Notes: generated from the letters alone by a model not told the origin. 64,000 bases of DNA from Roseburia porci (GCF_009695765.1 NZ_VUNI01000013.1:1-64000), one strand, 5' to 3'; positions 1 to 8,911 are shown, numbered from the stretch's first letter. Program-made: numbers and translations.

Positions 1-150
1 AAAGAAAATAATAGCCAAGCTGGGATATACATCCATGCTTGACTATTATCTAATAGTTAGTGAAAACTAAAGAACCGCCCTGGTACGGAACCGTATGCCG
101 GGTGGTGTGGGAGGACGGTAAATAAAACAATTATTTACCTCCTACCCGAT
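1..150 (+). mobile_element. Group II intron, 3' end only (domains V and VI)
   Basis: Positions 74-80 (ACCGCCC) and 100-106 (GGGTGGT) form the lower helix of a domain-V-like hairpin, with an inner helix around GGTACGG (82-88) and CCGTATGCC (91-99). This is followed by a domain-VI-like hairpin, GGTAAATAA (117-125) with TTATTTACC (131-139) and loop AACAA. The tail ends CCCGAT near 150, a plausible intron 3' end. The order and form match the 3' end of bacterial group II introns. The rest of the intron, including any reverse transcriptase, lies before the window. The following recombinase frame opens exactly here, which supports an intron-exon junction. Confidence 0.72.
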
Positions 151-1028
151 TGGTTACGAAAAGACTATATGGGAAAGAATGGGAATGGTCAATAGGGCAG
201 ATAAAAACGTGCCGCAAAAAACAGCACGTTAAGATAGATGATATAAAGGAGATGTCGGATTTAATCTGCGGTAAAGCTGCAGTAGGTGGGAACTATAATT
301 CGACGCGTGACATTAAAGGATATGATGTATACCTAATGCACGACGTTTTCTTTAAAGCAACAGACTTTCAGCCGCATATTTACACGGACGATGAAATTCA
401 TAGGTATTTCCATGCGGTTGACACATATCATTCAAGCATTAATCGTATGGAAGATGTTCAGCTGCCAGTCCTGTTCCGTCTGTTATACTGTTGCGGTACC
501 AGAATCAATGAAACTCTTGGGATTAAAAAATCCGATGTAGATTTGGCAAATGGCATCATTAGACTCACGGAGGTTAAAAATGGCTGCGAACGCTACATCG
601 TTCTTAACGAGGAAATGAACAGGTTGATGAAGCGCTATGCTGATAAAACCTTTTATCTCCTGGGCGACGACGATTATATCTTCGCTTCCTTCGCCGGCAG
701 GCGCAGGCAGGGACGCAGGATATATGATATCCACAGGATGATTCTAAAAAAAGCAGATATACCCTTTCTTGGAGATGGGAATGGACCCCGCCTCCATGAC
801 TGGAGGCATACCTTCGCAGTACATTCATTCAAGCAGATGGTTGATAACGGAATGGACATGTATGTTGCTCTCCCTGTCCTTTCAACTTATCTTGGGCACA
901 AAACAATTTATGCCACGGAACGGTATGTGCGGCTGACAATGAGCCTGTATCCATATATAGAAGAACGGTTCAGCCACCGGTTTTCTGAGGTGTTCGGGAA
1001 GGAGGCATCCTATGGCCAAACAGACTGA
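150..1028 (+). CDS. Tyrosine recombinase (phage-integrase family), 5' end cut by intron or window edge
   Basis: This is a DNA strand-exchange enzyme of the tyrosine recombinase family. Counting from 150, the catalytic residues are R118 (in GTRINE), probably K143, H216 and R219 (HDWRH), H250 (LGH) and the nucleophile Y259. The catalytic domain covers about residues 80-275. The TTG at 150 has no ribosome site and lies at the predicted intron junction, so the true start is probably in an upstream exon beyond the window. Relatives carry a longer N-terminal DNA-binding domain. The gene overlaps the next recombinase by 17 bases, the tight arrangement seen in recombinase-in-trio elements. If so, a further recombinase would lie upstream. 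Confidence 0.85.
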   Translation: MVTKRLYGKEWEWSIGQIKTCRKKQHVKIDDIKEMSDLICGKAAVGGNYNSTRDIKGYDVYLMHDVFFKATDFQPHIYTDDEIHRYFHAVDTYHSSINRMEDVQLPVLFRLLYCCGTRINETLGIKKSDVDLANGIIRLTEVKNGCERYIVLNEEMNRLMKRYADKTFYLLGDDDYIFASFAGRRRQGRRIYDIHRMILKKADIPFLGDGNGPRLHDWRHTFAVHSFKQMVDNGMDMYVALPVLSTYLGHKTIYATERYVRLTMSLYPYIEERFSHRFSEVFGKEASYGQTD

Positions 1029-2037
1029 TTTTGCTGTTTTCCTGAACCGTTTTCTGACAGACTATCTTCCCAACAAAAGAGGAAGTTCGCCAAAAACCAT
1101 TGATTCTTACAGGTATTCGTTTATCTTTCTTATAGATTACTATGAGGAAGCCTATAGGATTGGACCTGACAGGCTGGCATTGGCAGATATCACTTACGAA
1201 AAAATTTCAGGATATTTTGACTGGCTTCAGGAAACGAAACTTTCATCCGTATCCACCCGAAACCAGCGACAGGCAGCAATTAACAGCTTTATCCGTTTTC
1301 TCATGTATGAAAGACCGGAGTATCTGAATGAATACCAACGTATACTTGCTATCCCGGTAAAAAAGGCTCCACAGAAAGAAATCTCTTACCTGAAAACAGA
1401 TGGTGTGTCAGCTTTAATGGGAACGGTAGATACATCCAAAACAAATGGACTCCGGGACTATGTCATCCTGATGTTACTGTATTCTACAGGAATTCGAGTG
1501 AGTGAACTGATAAACCTAAAAATCAGGGACATTTCCCTGCACATGCCTTATACACTGCTCGTCCATGGAAAAGGTAACAAGAGTAGGTATATTCCATTGT
1601 TAAAGGATGCAGTTCCAATTATCCAGAGATATCTGGATTCGGACATTTTTCATGGCTATGTTGATGTTAATCGCTGGTTATTTGTCAACCATATGAAAAA
1701 GCAATTCACCAGGCAGGGAATAAATCATCTCATCAAAAAATATGGTGACCTGGCACGAAAACAACATCCTGAGTTAATTCCGGAAGATATCAGCCCGCAT
1801 AAAATGCGGCATACTGCCGCAATGGAACTGGTTAATTCGGGCGTCGACCTTATTTACATTCGAGACATGCTTGGTCATGTGAGCGTTAAAACAACGGAAA
1901 TATATGCCAGAACCGACGCAAAACTCAAAAGGGCGGCTATTGAGGCGGCAAGCCGTGAGATTGTCCCTCCAGAAGAAGCACTCTGGGATTATGACGAAGA
2001 CCTGAAATCCTGGCTAAAGGGATTCAACAAGCGATAA
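1012..2037 (+). CDS. Tyrosine recombinase, XerC/XerD-like, second of an overlapping set
   Basis: This 341-residue site-specific recombinase has an N-terminal SAM-like core-binding domain at about residues 5-110. The catalytic domain carries R162 (TGIRVSE), K187 (HGKGNK), H263 and R266 (HKMRH), H289 (LGH) and Y298, so all active-site residues are present. It starts with ATG after GGAGGC, inside the end of the preceding recombinase, which implies translational coupling. It ends just before a perfect inverted repeat at 2041-2105, so it is probably the last gene of the element. Its resemblance to XerC/XerD reflects family membership. The paired context argues for a mobile-element integrase rather than the chromosome dimer resolvase. 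Confidence 0.88.
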   Translation: MAKQTDFAVFLNRFLTDYLPNKRGSSPKTIDSYRYSFIFLIDYYEEAYRIGPDRLALADITYEKISGYFDWLQETKLSSVSTRNQRQAAINSFIRFLMYERPEYLNEYQRILAIPVKKAPQKEISYLKTDGVSALMGTVDTSKTNGLRDYVILMLLYSTGIRVSELINLKIRDISLHMPYTLLVHGKGNKSRYIPLLKDAVPIIQRYLDSDIFHGYVDVNRWLFVNHMKKQFTRQGINHLIKKYGDLARKQHPELIPEDISPHKMRHTAAMELVNSGVDLIYIRDMLGHVSVKTTEIYARTDAKLKRAAIEAASREIVPPEEALWDYDEDLKSWLKGFNKR

Positions 2038-2040
2038 TTA

Positions 2041-2105
2041 TTATGTAAAGAAATCCATGCTGAAGTTCAGCATATATGGGCTTCAGCAGACATTTCTTTA
2101 CATAA
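2041..2105. repeat. Inverted repeat at the end of the recombinase element
   Basis: TTATGTAAAGAAAT (2041-2054) and ATTTCTTTACATAA (2092-2105) are perfect 14-base inverted arms. A smaller TGCTGAA/TTCAGCA palindrome lies inside. The repeat starts immediately after the recombinase stop and its right arm lies where the minus-strand transposase loses its C-terminus. It could be the element's terminal or core recombination site. It could also act as a transcription terminator, but it lacks a strong T-tract. Confidence 0.7.
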
Positions 2106-2922
2106 CGGATTTCTTGTCATAACCCTTGCTTTTCCCTGAACGTGGTTTTGCATGCATGACACGGATTCCAAGTCTGGCAAGTGAGAACTGGATCTGTTTT
2201 GCAATGTACTGGCTTCCATTATCGAAGTAGCAGGCATCAAAAGTTCCATATCTGGAGATTGCCTGATGGAAGGTATCCTCAATGATGGATTCCTCCTGAT
2301 TATCATAAAACCGGGAGGAAAGCAGATATCTGGAATGGTCATCGATGGCAGAAGACAGATAAGTCTGTACCTTTGCGCCATGTTTCCCAATGGGAAGTTT
2401 AGGACCATACTTGATATCACCCTGGATCAGCATCATGCGGTGAGGTTTGCAGAAACGTTTGGAAGAGCTGTTTCTTGCTTCTTTGTACATCTGCATTTGT
2501 TTCTGACCATAACCAGCCCGGTATATGTGCCGCTCAAGGGTCGATCTTTTCAGAATACCCGGTGCCACAAGACCTTCCGCTTCCAAAATGTAAATAATCT
2601 TAGCAACTGACCGCTCCGGGACTTCTTTACGGAGCTGGATCGCCTGTTCCAGAAGAAACTCAAAGTTTTCCGGAAGTTTTTGAGAGCGGTGTTTTGCACG
2701 GTCAGCTGGTCTGAGTCCTGCAAACTGTTTTTCAGCGAATGCTTTCTCATACCGGTAAAGAGTGCGGACAGAAATGTTATTCTCGTCTGCAATCGCTCTG
2801 CGGAGCTGTAAACGTTTGGCATCATCCAAACCTGTCTGAAGAAGCGGTGAGATCAACTGGAAACGGTGAAGCGCTTCTTGATCCTGCCATTGCTGCTTTA
2901 TCAATGTTTCATTTGTATTCAT
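2098..2922 (-). pseudogene. DDE (rve-type) transposase, C-terminally truncated
   Basis: The 274-residue product begins with a helix-turn-helix region (about residues 38-60) followed by an integrase-core domain. Two catalytic aspartates are visible, D169 (QGDIKYG) and D234 (YFDNGSQ). The third acidic residue, expected about 35 residues after the second, is missing. The frame leaves recognisable family sequence after PRSGKSKG (residue 267), ends with seven unrelated residues and stops beside the recombinase element's inverted repeat. I read this as truncation by insertion or recombination, which makes the enzyme inactive. It is paired with the DUF6431-like gene upstream. Confidence 0.82.
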
Positions 2923-2995
2923 AGTATAGCTACCTCCTTATGAGACCACTATACTATCTGCCTGTATGACAGACGAACCAAAGCAGGTGCAAAAC

Positions 2996-3495
2996 TTACC
3001 AGCGGATTGGCACCAAAAATCCACCGCTGTTATAAATGAGCCGGAGGATAAGTTCCAGCCAGTTTAGATATCTGTTTCTGATCTTGTTGAGCAGTAAGTC
3101 TGGCGTAAATAGGAGTTCCTCTCCCAGATTTAATATCTGATATCCAGCTGTCCGTAAGTATCCTTCTATACGTTGCAGGTTTTCGCGAAACCATTGAAGC
3201 CAGCGGAGCATTGTACTGAAAGAAGGATAATCTTCAGAGTCCAGGTAACCAGGAAGAATCACTTCATCCAGAACACCGGCAATCACTTCTGCTTCGTAGT
3301 GTTTATAGGGAACAAGGCAGTCCGGAAGTTCATTGTGATAGCTATGGCAGTTCTGACAGCGGAACCTGCGGATCATCAGACGCTCCTTCACGCCACCTTC
3401 CTTTTTCGGATGCGTGGACGGGAGTCTCTATAGCGGAGTATCCCCTGGCAAACCGGACAAAGATGGGAGTTCTCACTGCTCTCAACAAAAAACAC
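2996..3495 (-). pseudogene. DUF6431-like zinc-ribbon protein of the same transposon, frameshifted
   Basis: Two frames together encode a zinc-ribbon protein of the type that accompanies this transposase family. The upstream frame starts at a GTG (3495) behind AAGGAGG and carries CPVC. It breaks at the poly-A tract read from + strand 3400-3409. The downstream frame (to 2996) continues with CQNC and a helical C-terminus. Adding one A to the tract would restore a continuous frame, so a one-base deletion or a programmed frameshift is likely. I associate the family with DUF6431 from memory of gene context; no biochemical role is known to me. Confidence 0.65.
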
Positions 3496-3857
3496 CAGAA
3501 TCCTCCTTGAGGACCAGTGTGTAGTCTGATATAATAATCATGGTTTTGACCATGGTCTCAGAGTACACAACTTTCCAGGTAGGGTGCTCTGGGACCTTTT
3601 TCTTTCTGTAAACTAATGACAGTATACAGATCATTCCAGAGACATGCAAGTAGATCAGTATCATGCTAATTTAAAGAGTCAACAACAGTAATGTTTGAAA
3701 AAATCTCTGAACACAGTCAATTGAGTCGTTGTCGTCGAAATGGTTTTGTGGTATACTAGACATGACATAAACCCCTTTGTAAAGATGGTTTCTAGTCAAC
3801 ATAAATTATGTGATCAGTAAACTTGTTATTTTTAAGAAGGATTAAAAGAGGTGCGTT
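3496..3857. other. Gene-free stretch with the promoter of the next gene
   Basis: This holds the upstream flank of the decayed transposon, including a small palindrome around CCATGGTC near 3550. It also holds the promoter for the secreted metallo-beta-lactamase gene. No other supported gene was seen. Short frames here have no ribosome site or recognisable product. Confidence 0.6.
3729..3757 (+). promoter_or_regulatory. Sigma-A-type promoter for the MBL-fold gene
   Basis: TTGTCG (3729-3734) and TATACT (3752-3757) are separated by 17 bases. The distance to the start codon at 3858 leaves a leader of about 95 bases. Confidence 0.65.
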
Positions 3858-5423
3858 ATGAAAAAGAGAAGAATCATGGAAGCAGCGGGAGTAATACTTT
3901 TTTGCTTTCTAATGGTTATCGGTGTTGCTGCCGGAACGAAAAAGAACCAGCATCAGACATTGAATAGCACGGAAGTGGCTGCAGATGAGCTGCAGACAGA
4001 GGGGTTTGCTGTTGCAGATGGAATGGAAGTAAATGTATTGCAGGATGTGTTTTATACACAGGATATTGCTTCGGTTGATCCGGGGAGTCTGGTTGAAGTG
4101 AAGGGCGCAAAGGATTGTACAGTTTCGATTGATGGATATCAGAAATTAGAGTCTCTCGATGCTGAACAGAATCAGATCGGAGAATTCAGTAATACAGTTC
4201 CGGAAGAAGAAGGGTATTATAAAGTATCAATTACGGTATCGGATAAAGTGCAGGGGAGTGTCATGACGGATGCAGTTCTTGTTTATGACAAAACAGCACC
4301 GGAGATTGCTGGAGTAGCAGATGCTTCTTTTGATTCGGAGCCGACAGAAGATATGATCACATGTTCCGCAACAGATAATATAGATGGACCGGTAGATTGT
4401 CAGAAGCAGATTGAGAAGATCTCGGATGAAGAGTACAAAGTGACGGTTAAGGCTGTTGATAAAGCTGGAAATGAAGCGGTTGCTACAGCAACGCTTACTG
4501 TGGGTGCTGAGGGTGATAAAGGCACTGGGCAGGAACAGCAGCAGAGCGCAGCTGCATCATCTGATTCGGCGAATGTCGAGCAGGGCACAAATACAGGTGC
4601 AGGGACGCAAAATGTCGCAGATAGCTGGCAGATCACTCAGTATGGCGATGAGGGCGGAGCTCAGTATATGTTTTATACAATTGTTGATAATACAGGGCGT
4701 CTGGTTATTGTAGATGGAGGTTATGAAGAAAATGCAGATGCAGTCCGCAACGTGATTAAGCAGCACAATAATCATGTCACAGCATGGATTATTACACATC
4801 CGCATGCTGATCATGTTGGGGCATTTAATGCAATCATGTCTGCAAATACAGACAATGCGATTACCGTAGACCGAATATATACAATTCCGGTAAATAAAGA
4901 GCGGTATGAAGCAACTGCACAGGATTATGATAATATTGGGACCTTTGAAAAATTCTATTCTCTGTCTCAGACGATGAATAATATATCTTACTTAAATGCA
5001 GGGGATGAATTGGATCTGATCGGACTTCGGATGCAGGTGTTCCATTCGTGGGATGCGAATGTTGATGCATTGCCAGATCATTTATGCAATGATGGATCTA
5101 TGATGTTTAAGGTATCCGGCAAGAAAAAAAGCATGTTATTCTGTGCAGATGTTCAGTCGGAAATGGAGCCATATATTCTGGCTTCTTACAGGAACCAGTT
5201 CCATGCAGATTATGTTCAGCTTGGACATCATGGCAACTGGGGACTGACGACAGATTTTTATGATGTGGTAAATCCTTCTGCAGTATTCTTTGATGGACCA
5301 CGTTCATTGATTGATGATGAAAGTGGAAAATATGATGGATATTTATTGAGAAATTACTTTGCAGCAAAAGGAATACCGGAGTATCGCTTTACAACAGCAC
5401 CAAATACCGTTGTGGTGGAATAG
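3858..5423 (+). CDS. Secreted metallo-beta-lactamase-fold hydrolase with Ig-like domains
   Basis: This 521-residue protein is exported or membrane-anchored by an N-terminal hydrophobic signal (about residues 5-27). Residues 45-225 look like one or two immunoglobulin-like modules, ending in an AVDKAGNEA-type strand. Residues 250-520 are a metallo-beta-lactamase fold with the metal motif HPHADHVG at 314-321 and later conserved GHHG and ADVQ-like segments. The domain resembles the extracellular hydrolase part of ComEC/Rec2, but the membrane channel of ComEC is absent. The substrate is unknown; nucleic acid or a phosphoester is possible. The start ATG follows AAGAAGGATTAAAAGAGGTG. The gene is monocistronic, ending at a hairpin terminator. 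Confidence 0.85.
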   Translation: MKKRRIMEAAGVILFCFLMVIGVAAGTKKNQHQTLNSTEVAADELQTEGFAVADGMEVNVLQDVFYTQDIASVDPGSLVEVKGAKDCTVSIDGYQKLESLDAEQNQIGEFSNTVPEEEGYYKVSITVSDKVQGSVMTDAVLVYDKTAPEIAGVADASFDSEPTEDMITCSATDNIDGPVDCQKQIEKISDEEYKVTVKAVDKAGNEAVATATLTVGAEGDKGTGQEQQQSAAASSDSANVEQGTNTGAGTQNVADSWQITQYGDEGGAQYMFYTIVDNTGRLVIVDGGYEENADAVRNVIKQHNNHVTAWIITHPHADHVGAFNAIMSANTDNAITVDRIYTIPVNKERYEATAQDYDNIGTFEKFYSLSQTMNNISYLNAGDELDLIGLRMQVFHSWDANVDALPDHLCNDGSMMFKVSGKKKSMLFCADVQSEMEPYILASYRNQFHADYVQLGHHGNWGLTTDFYDVVNPSAVFFDGPRSLIDDESGKYDGYLLRNYFAAKGIPEYRFTTAPNTVVVE

Positions 5424-5436
5424 GGAATATACCCAG

Positions 5437-5469
5437 TCAGGCAGGTCGAGCATGATCTGCCTGATTTTT
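5437..5469. terminator. Intrinsic terminator, probably bidirectional
   Basis: TCAGGCAG (5437-5444) pairs perfectly with CTGCCTGA (5457-5464) and is followed by TTTTT. It ends the MBL-fold gene and overlaps the last codons of the converging nuclease gene. Confidence 0.75.
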
Positions 5470-5952
5470 GCGTTTAACTTCTGCAACACCCCCTAAATGA
5501 CCAAAATATGAGTGAATTATGCTTGGCACAAGATCGCAGGATCGCATATCATTTAATTCATGCCAAGTATATTTATGAGTTTGTCTCCATTGTGCAACAG
5601 AAGTTGAAGTCCAATTATTTTTTCCCTCAAAAAGCTCTTGATTCCATTTTTCAGAGCAATGTTGATCACATAGACGGAAATTGATACTGCGTGTTTCGGT
5701 AATGGAGATATTTGCTATTCGTATAAGTTTACAGGGAGAAAAATCAGGGACAGCATTCAGATATTCAATGCCGATTAAGCCAAATTCATGGAGTGCATGG
5801 ATTACTTTTTCTGATTTTGGAACACAAAGTCCTTTTCCCCGGATTCCAGATAACCAGATAACTCGATTCAGGTTTTTAGGAGTGCATTTGATGCGTTCGG
5901 AGAGCGTACTAAAAAAGATGGTGAAAAGTTTGGGATTAAGTTGTTTTTTCAT
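5437..5952 (-). CDS. Putative HNH-superfamily nuclease (WHH/LHH-like C-terminal motif)
   Basis: The 171-residue product is started here at the ATG at 5952 because GAAAGGAATCT precedes it. A longer frame to 6012 has no ribosome site. The C-terminal third has the pattern W130-H131, L141-V-P, H147 and GH152-LGG. This resembles the WHH/LHH group of HNH/Endonuclease VII nucleases found as toxin tips of polymorphic toxins. Two cysteines (C95, C99) precede it. In the usual motif a second His follows WH; here it is Glu132. The N-terminal 90 residues are unrecognised and show no signal peptide, so this may be a standalone intracellular nuclease. Its last codons lie in the terminator. No immunity gene is obvious nearby. 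Confidence 0.6.
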   Translation of the reverse strand: MKKQLNPKLFTIFFSTLSERIKCTPKNLNRVIWLSGIRGKGLCVPKSEKVIHALHEFGLIGIEYLNAVPDFSPCKLIRIANISITETRSINFRLCDQHCSEKWNQELFEGKNNWTSTSVAQWRQTHKYTWHELNDMRSCDLVPSIIHSYFGHLGGVAEVKRKNQADHARPA

Positions 5953-6739
5953 TTGTAGATTCCTTTCTGCTATGCAAAACAGCAAGGAATCTACAGGAAA
6001 AAAGTGCATCACAAAAAAACGAGAACTTATTTTAGAAAGAAACTTTTTTATATAAGGTTCCTTTCATATGTATTTCCTCGCTGTTTTGTACGTACAATTA
6101 AGCGTGTTGTTATGTTTTATTTTTATAATGGATAAAAGTTTGATTTTTTAGAAAAAAATATAAAAATTTTTAAAATAAAAAATTATTCCTATTTCTAGCA
6201 TGTAATATTAAAAATTCGTCTATATAAAAATGTGTGAATTTATAAAGATTTTGCTTGATTAAAATGAGATATTTGGGAATTTTATTGCGTAAGCGTCGGT
6301 TTATTTAAAGTGATAAAAGAATGTAAATTATACAAAGAAGTTTGTAAAAGAAAAATGATAGAGCAGAATATTATTATATTTAAGATAGGCTAAGAAGTAC
6401 TCACTTCTTAGTGGCACTTTCACATGTTTAGCAATTTTGCAAGAACCATAATTGGTTCAAAGGGTATTTAACTATGAAGGCGAAGAAAAAAATATTTCAC
6501 ACACAGATATTGACAGAATATTTATAGGGGAATATAATAAGAAAAAGATGTGATTTTCACAAGATGCGAAATACGGAAACGCTGAGTCAAAATCATTTAA
6601 AATACAAGATATTAGGAATACCACCTATATCAAGTATGTGGCGAGAGTTTATGGAATTTAACTGTGTATGTACATGGTTTTTTGTTTTATAGCCTCCTTG
6701 TTGAAGTCATGTCTGATTTTAATAAGGAGGTTCTTTATT
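5953..6739. other. AT-rich gene-free stretch upstream of the GTPase
   Basis: About 790 bases are strongly AT-rich, unlike the flanking envelope genes. The left part must hold the promoter of the minus-strand nuclease. A perfect hairpin lies at 6391-6410. Two tiny plus-strand frames (6474-6527, 17 residues; 6564-6692, 42 residues) start with ATG but have no convincing ribosome site or recognisable product, so they are not called. The ribosome site AAGGAGG of the GTPase lies at 6724-6730. Confidence 0.6.
6391..6410. repeat. Perfect hairpin TAAGAAGT/ACTTCTTA
   Basis: The eight-base arms (6391-6398 and 6403-6410) enclose ACTC. There is no T-tract, so an operator or RNA hairpin is as likely as a terminator. 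It lies between two divergent genes. Confidence 0.5.
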
Positions 6740-8911
6740 ATGAAAAAACAAGAAATTGCAAGACTTATGCCAAATGAAGCGCATAAGCGAATAAAAACAG
6801 CACAGTCGATTGTGGTAATAGGTCCAACATCATCTGGAAAAAGTACATTAATCTATGCTTTGGTAAACTATAAGCTCATCAAATTTATTTTAGTCGGAAT
6901 CGGAGATAAGTGTCAAACTACTATTATTCCATGCAATTTTTTATTTGATGAGCGAATTGAGAAGAACGAGTATTTCTCAATTCAGATTAAATGTAAGCCA
7001 TTTTTAACAAAGCTTGTTCACCTTAATGTGATTGAGATGCTTGCAAAACAATTTGTTATCAATGGTTACGATGCTGAAGAGACACTTTATGCGATCGATT
7101 CTGGCATATTTGAAGAAGTATTGGAGCCAACAGAAGCCACATATCATTTAGGAAAAATAGCGAAGGATATTTCACTTAAACAATTTAAAAAAGTTGTACA
7201 TGAGTTATTGGTGCATATACAAAACGCAGAAGACTCATTTTTGAATCGAGTGAAGGAAAAAAAGAAAGAACCGGATAAAAGAAAGGTTTCTATTGATGAA
7301 ATTCGAAATATTGTTATGGAGGATATGTGGAGTGAGCTTGAACCAGCACTTTTAGAGCCATATCAGAAATGGTTAGATGACATTGGGGAATGCATTAGGA
7401 AGCGGTTGTGTGCTTGCATGGGACATATTGAAGATATTGAAAAGGTTTATGAATATAGTGTAGAAGAAAACGATGTACTTGAATACGGAGGAGAAATTTT
7501 AAGGAAATTGTTTGATCCGTACGAACCATATAGCCTTATTGTTGAGGATATGACAATGGCATGTAGACCTCGACAAGAATTAATTGATATGTTTGATAAA
7601 AGAATTCCGCTGAGATTTTGTTTACGAGATACAATGGGATTAACGCAGGTCAGAGCAGATAATAATTCCATTAAAGATGCATTGGACATTGCATTGAACT
7701 GTAGTCCTGATAGTATTCTTTTATTGATGAATTTAGAAGAAAGGGATCAAGTTATTATTGATTGTTGTGAAGCTATCAATTCTAAAATTGGTAAGGCAAA
7801 AAAGCTTGATATACCAATTAATGTAATATTTACGAAAGCAGATCGTATCATTGGAAATCTTATAAACAAGGCACACCGTGATACTGTAGAGTTAACTCAG
7901 CAAGATTATGATAACAATATTGTGGCTGCAATTCGGAATATGGAGGAGAAAATAGATGGATATTTGTCTTATCTGGAGCAGGACAGAGCTACATGGCTGT
8001 CTATTAGATATCTTGAGGAGAGTATAGATCCGATTCAGAAAGCACTTAAAATACTAGGGGATGAAAGAGTTGGAAAATTTCAGAGAATTGGATTATATTC
8101 GGAACTTAATGATATTCTTATGGATACTCAGAGAAGAATTCTTCCGGCTGGTATGAATACTCCGTTGTTTGTGACTGTAAAAGATACTAGCCTTCCGGCA
8201 GTTGATATCGTAGTTTCTGCTAATGCTATTCAAGATGAATTTAATCAGATTCAACAGAGCTTGACATCAGATAAGGCAATTGTGAATGGGTATCAGATTA
8301 CTGACACAAGAAGAATTCATGGTCGTAGTGTTATCAGATTCTATGAAAATCTACAAATAGGATTGGGATATACGACGAATGCTTTTGTATATGGAAACTT
8401 TAGCATTAATATGAAAGGAATGCTAAAAAAAGTACTAAAAAAGAGTATACCAGAATTCATGAGTTTGTATGAATGTGAAGCGGTTAAGACTCTGGCGGAC
8501 AATATGGATGAGGTGGAGTTGGATAGAGTTATAGAAGAATTGGATGCAAATGATAAGATAACGGAATTGGCATTTGCCGATATCAATCCAGCTGTTTTTG
8601 ATGGACTTCCATCAAAAATCCGTAAACTTCAAAAGTTGCATTTAATATTTAGACACTATTTCGCAACATCCGAGAAGTATAATATGGTTATTGATAAAGT
8701 TGCATTTAATCTGTCTTATGGAAATACCGATATTCGTAATATGGTTGACACAAAGTTTAATGAACCTTTTATCACATATGACCAGACAATAAGAGAAATG
8801 CAGAAAAATTTCCTGAAATATTATTCTTCTGATAAATTTGAAAAATTGCTTTCAAAGGAACTTGGAAATGCTATGACGGAACTCGTTAATAAGATGTTTA
8901 TCACTATATAA
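6740..8911 (+). CDS. Large P-loop GTPase, dynamin-like in layout, family not recognised
   Basis: The ATG at 6740 is chosen because AAGGAGG ends nine bases before it; a start at 6668 has no ribosome site. The 723-residue protein has G1 GPTSSGKST (28-36), a likely G2 threonine in QTTIIP near 63, G3 DTMG (297-300) and G4 TKAD (365-368). About 230 residues, largely helical and charged, are inserted between G2 and G3. The C-terminal 300 residues are also predicted helical. No transmembrane segment or signal is evident, so it is probably cytoplasmic. The G-motifs support GTP binding. The size and helical insert recall dynamin-like or anti-phage GTPases, but that is inference. It lies alone in an AT-rich island beside a nuclease and an IS element and ends at a strong terminator. 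Confidence 0.75.
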   Translation: MKKQEIARLMPNEAHKRIKTAQSIVVIGPTSSGKSTLIYALVNYKLIKFILVGIGDKCQTTIIPCNFLFDERIEKNEYFSIQIKCKPFLTKLVHLNVIEMLAKQFVINGYDAEETLYAIDSGIFEEVLEPTEATYHLGKIAKDISLKQFKKVVHELLVHIQNAEDSFLNRVKEKKKEPDKRKVSIDEIRNIVMEDMWSELEPALLEPYQKWLDDIGECIRKRLCACMGHIEDIEKVYEYSVEENDVLEYGGEILRKLFDPYEPYSLIVEDMTMACRPRQELIDMFDKRIPLRFCLRDTMGLTQVRADNNSIKDALDIALNCSPDSILLLMNLEERDQVIIDCCEAINSKIGKAKKLDIPINVIFTKADRIIGNLINKAHRDTVELTQQDYDNNIVAAIRNMEEKIDGYLSYLEQDRATWLSIRYLEESIDPIQKALKILGDERVGKFQRIGLYSELNDILMDTQRRILPAGMNTPLFVTVKDTSLPAVDIVVSANAIQDEFNQIQQSLTSDKAIVNGYQITDTRRIHGRSVIRFYENLQIGLGYTTNAFVYGNFSINMKGMLKKVLKKSIPEFMSLYECEAVKTLADNMDEVELDRVIEELDANDKITELAFADINPAVFDGLPSKIRKLQKLHLIFRHYFATSEKYNMVIDKVAFNLSYGNTDIRNMVDTKFNEPFITYDQTIREMQKNFLKYYSSDKFEKLLSKELGNAMTELVNKMFITI

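Noticed and set aside
3482-3664. A 60-codon minus-strand frame upstream of the DUF6431-like gene.
   Set aside because: It runs over the ribosome site and start of that gene in another frame and has no recognisable product.
6564-6692. A 42-codon ATG frame upstream of the GTPase.
   Set aside because: No ribosome site, no recognisable product, and AT-rich DNA gives such frames by chance. It is noted only as a short frame.
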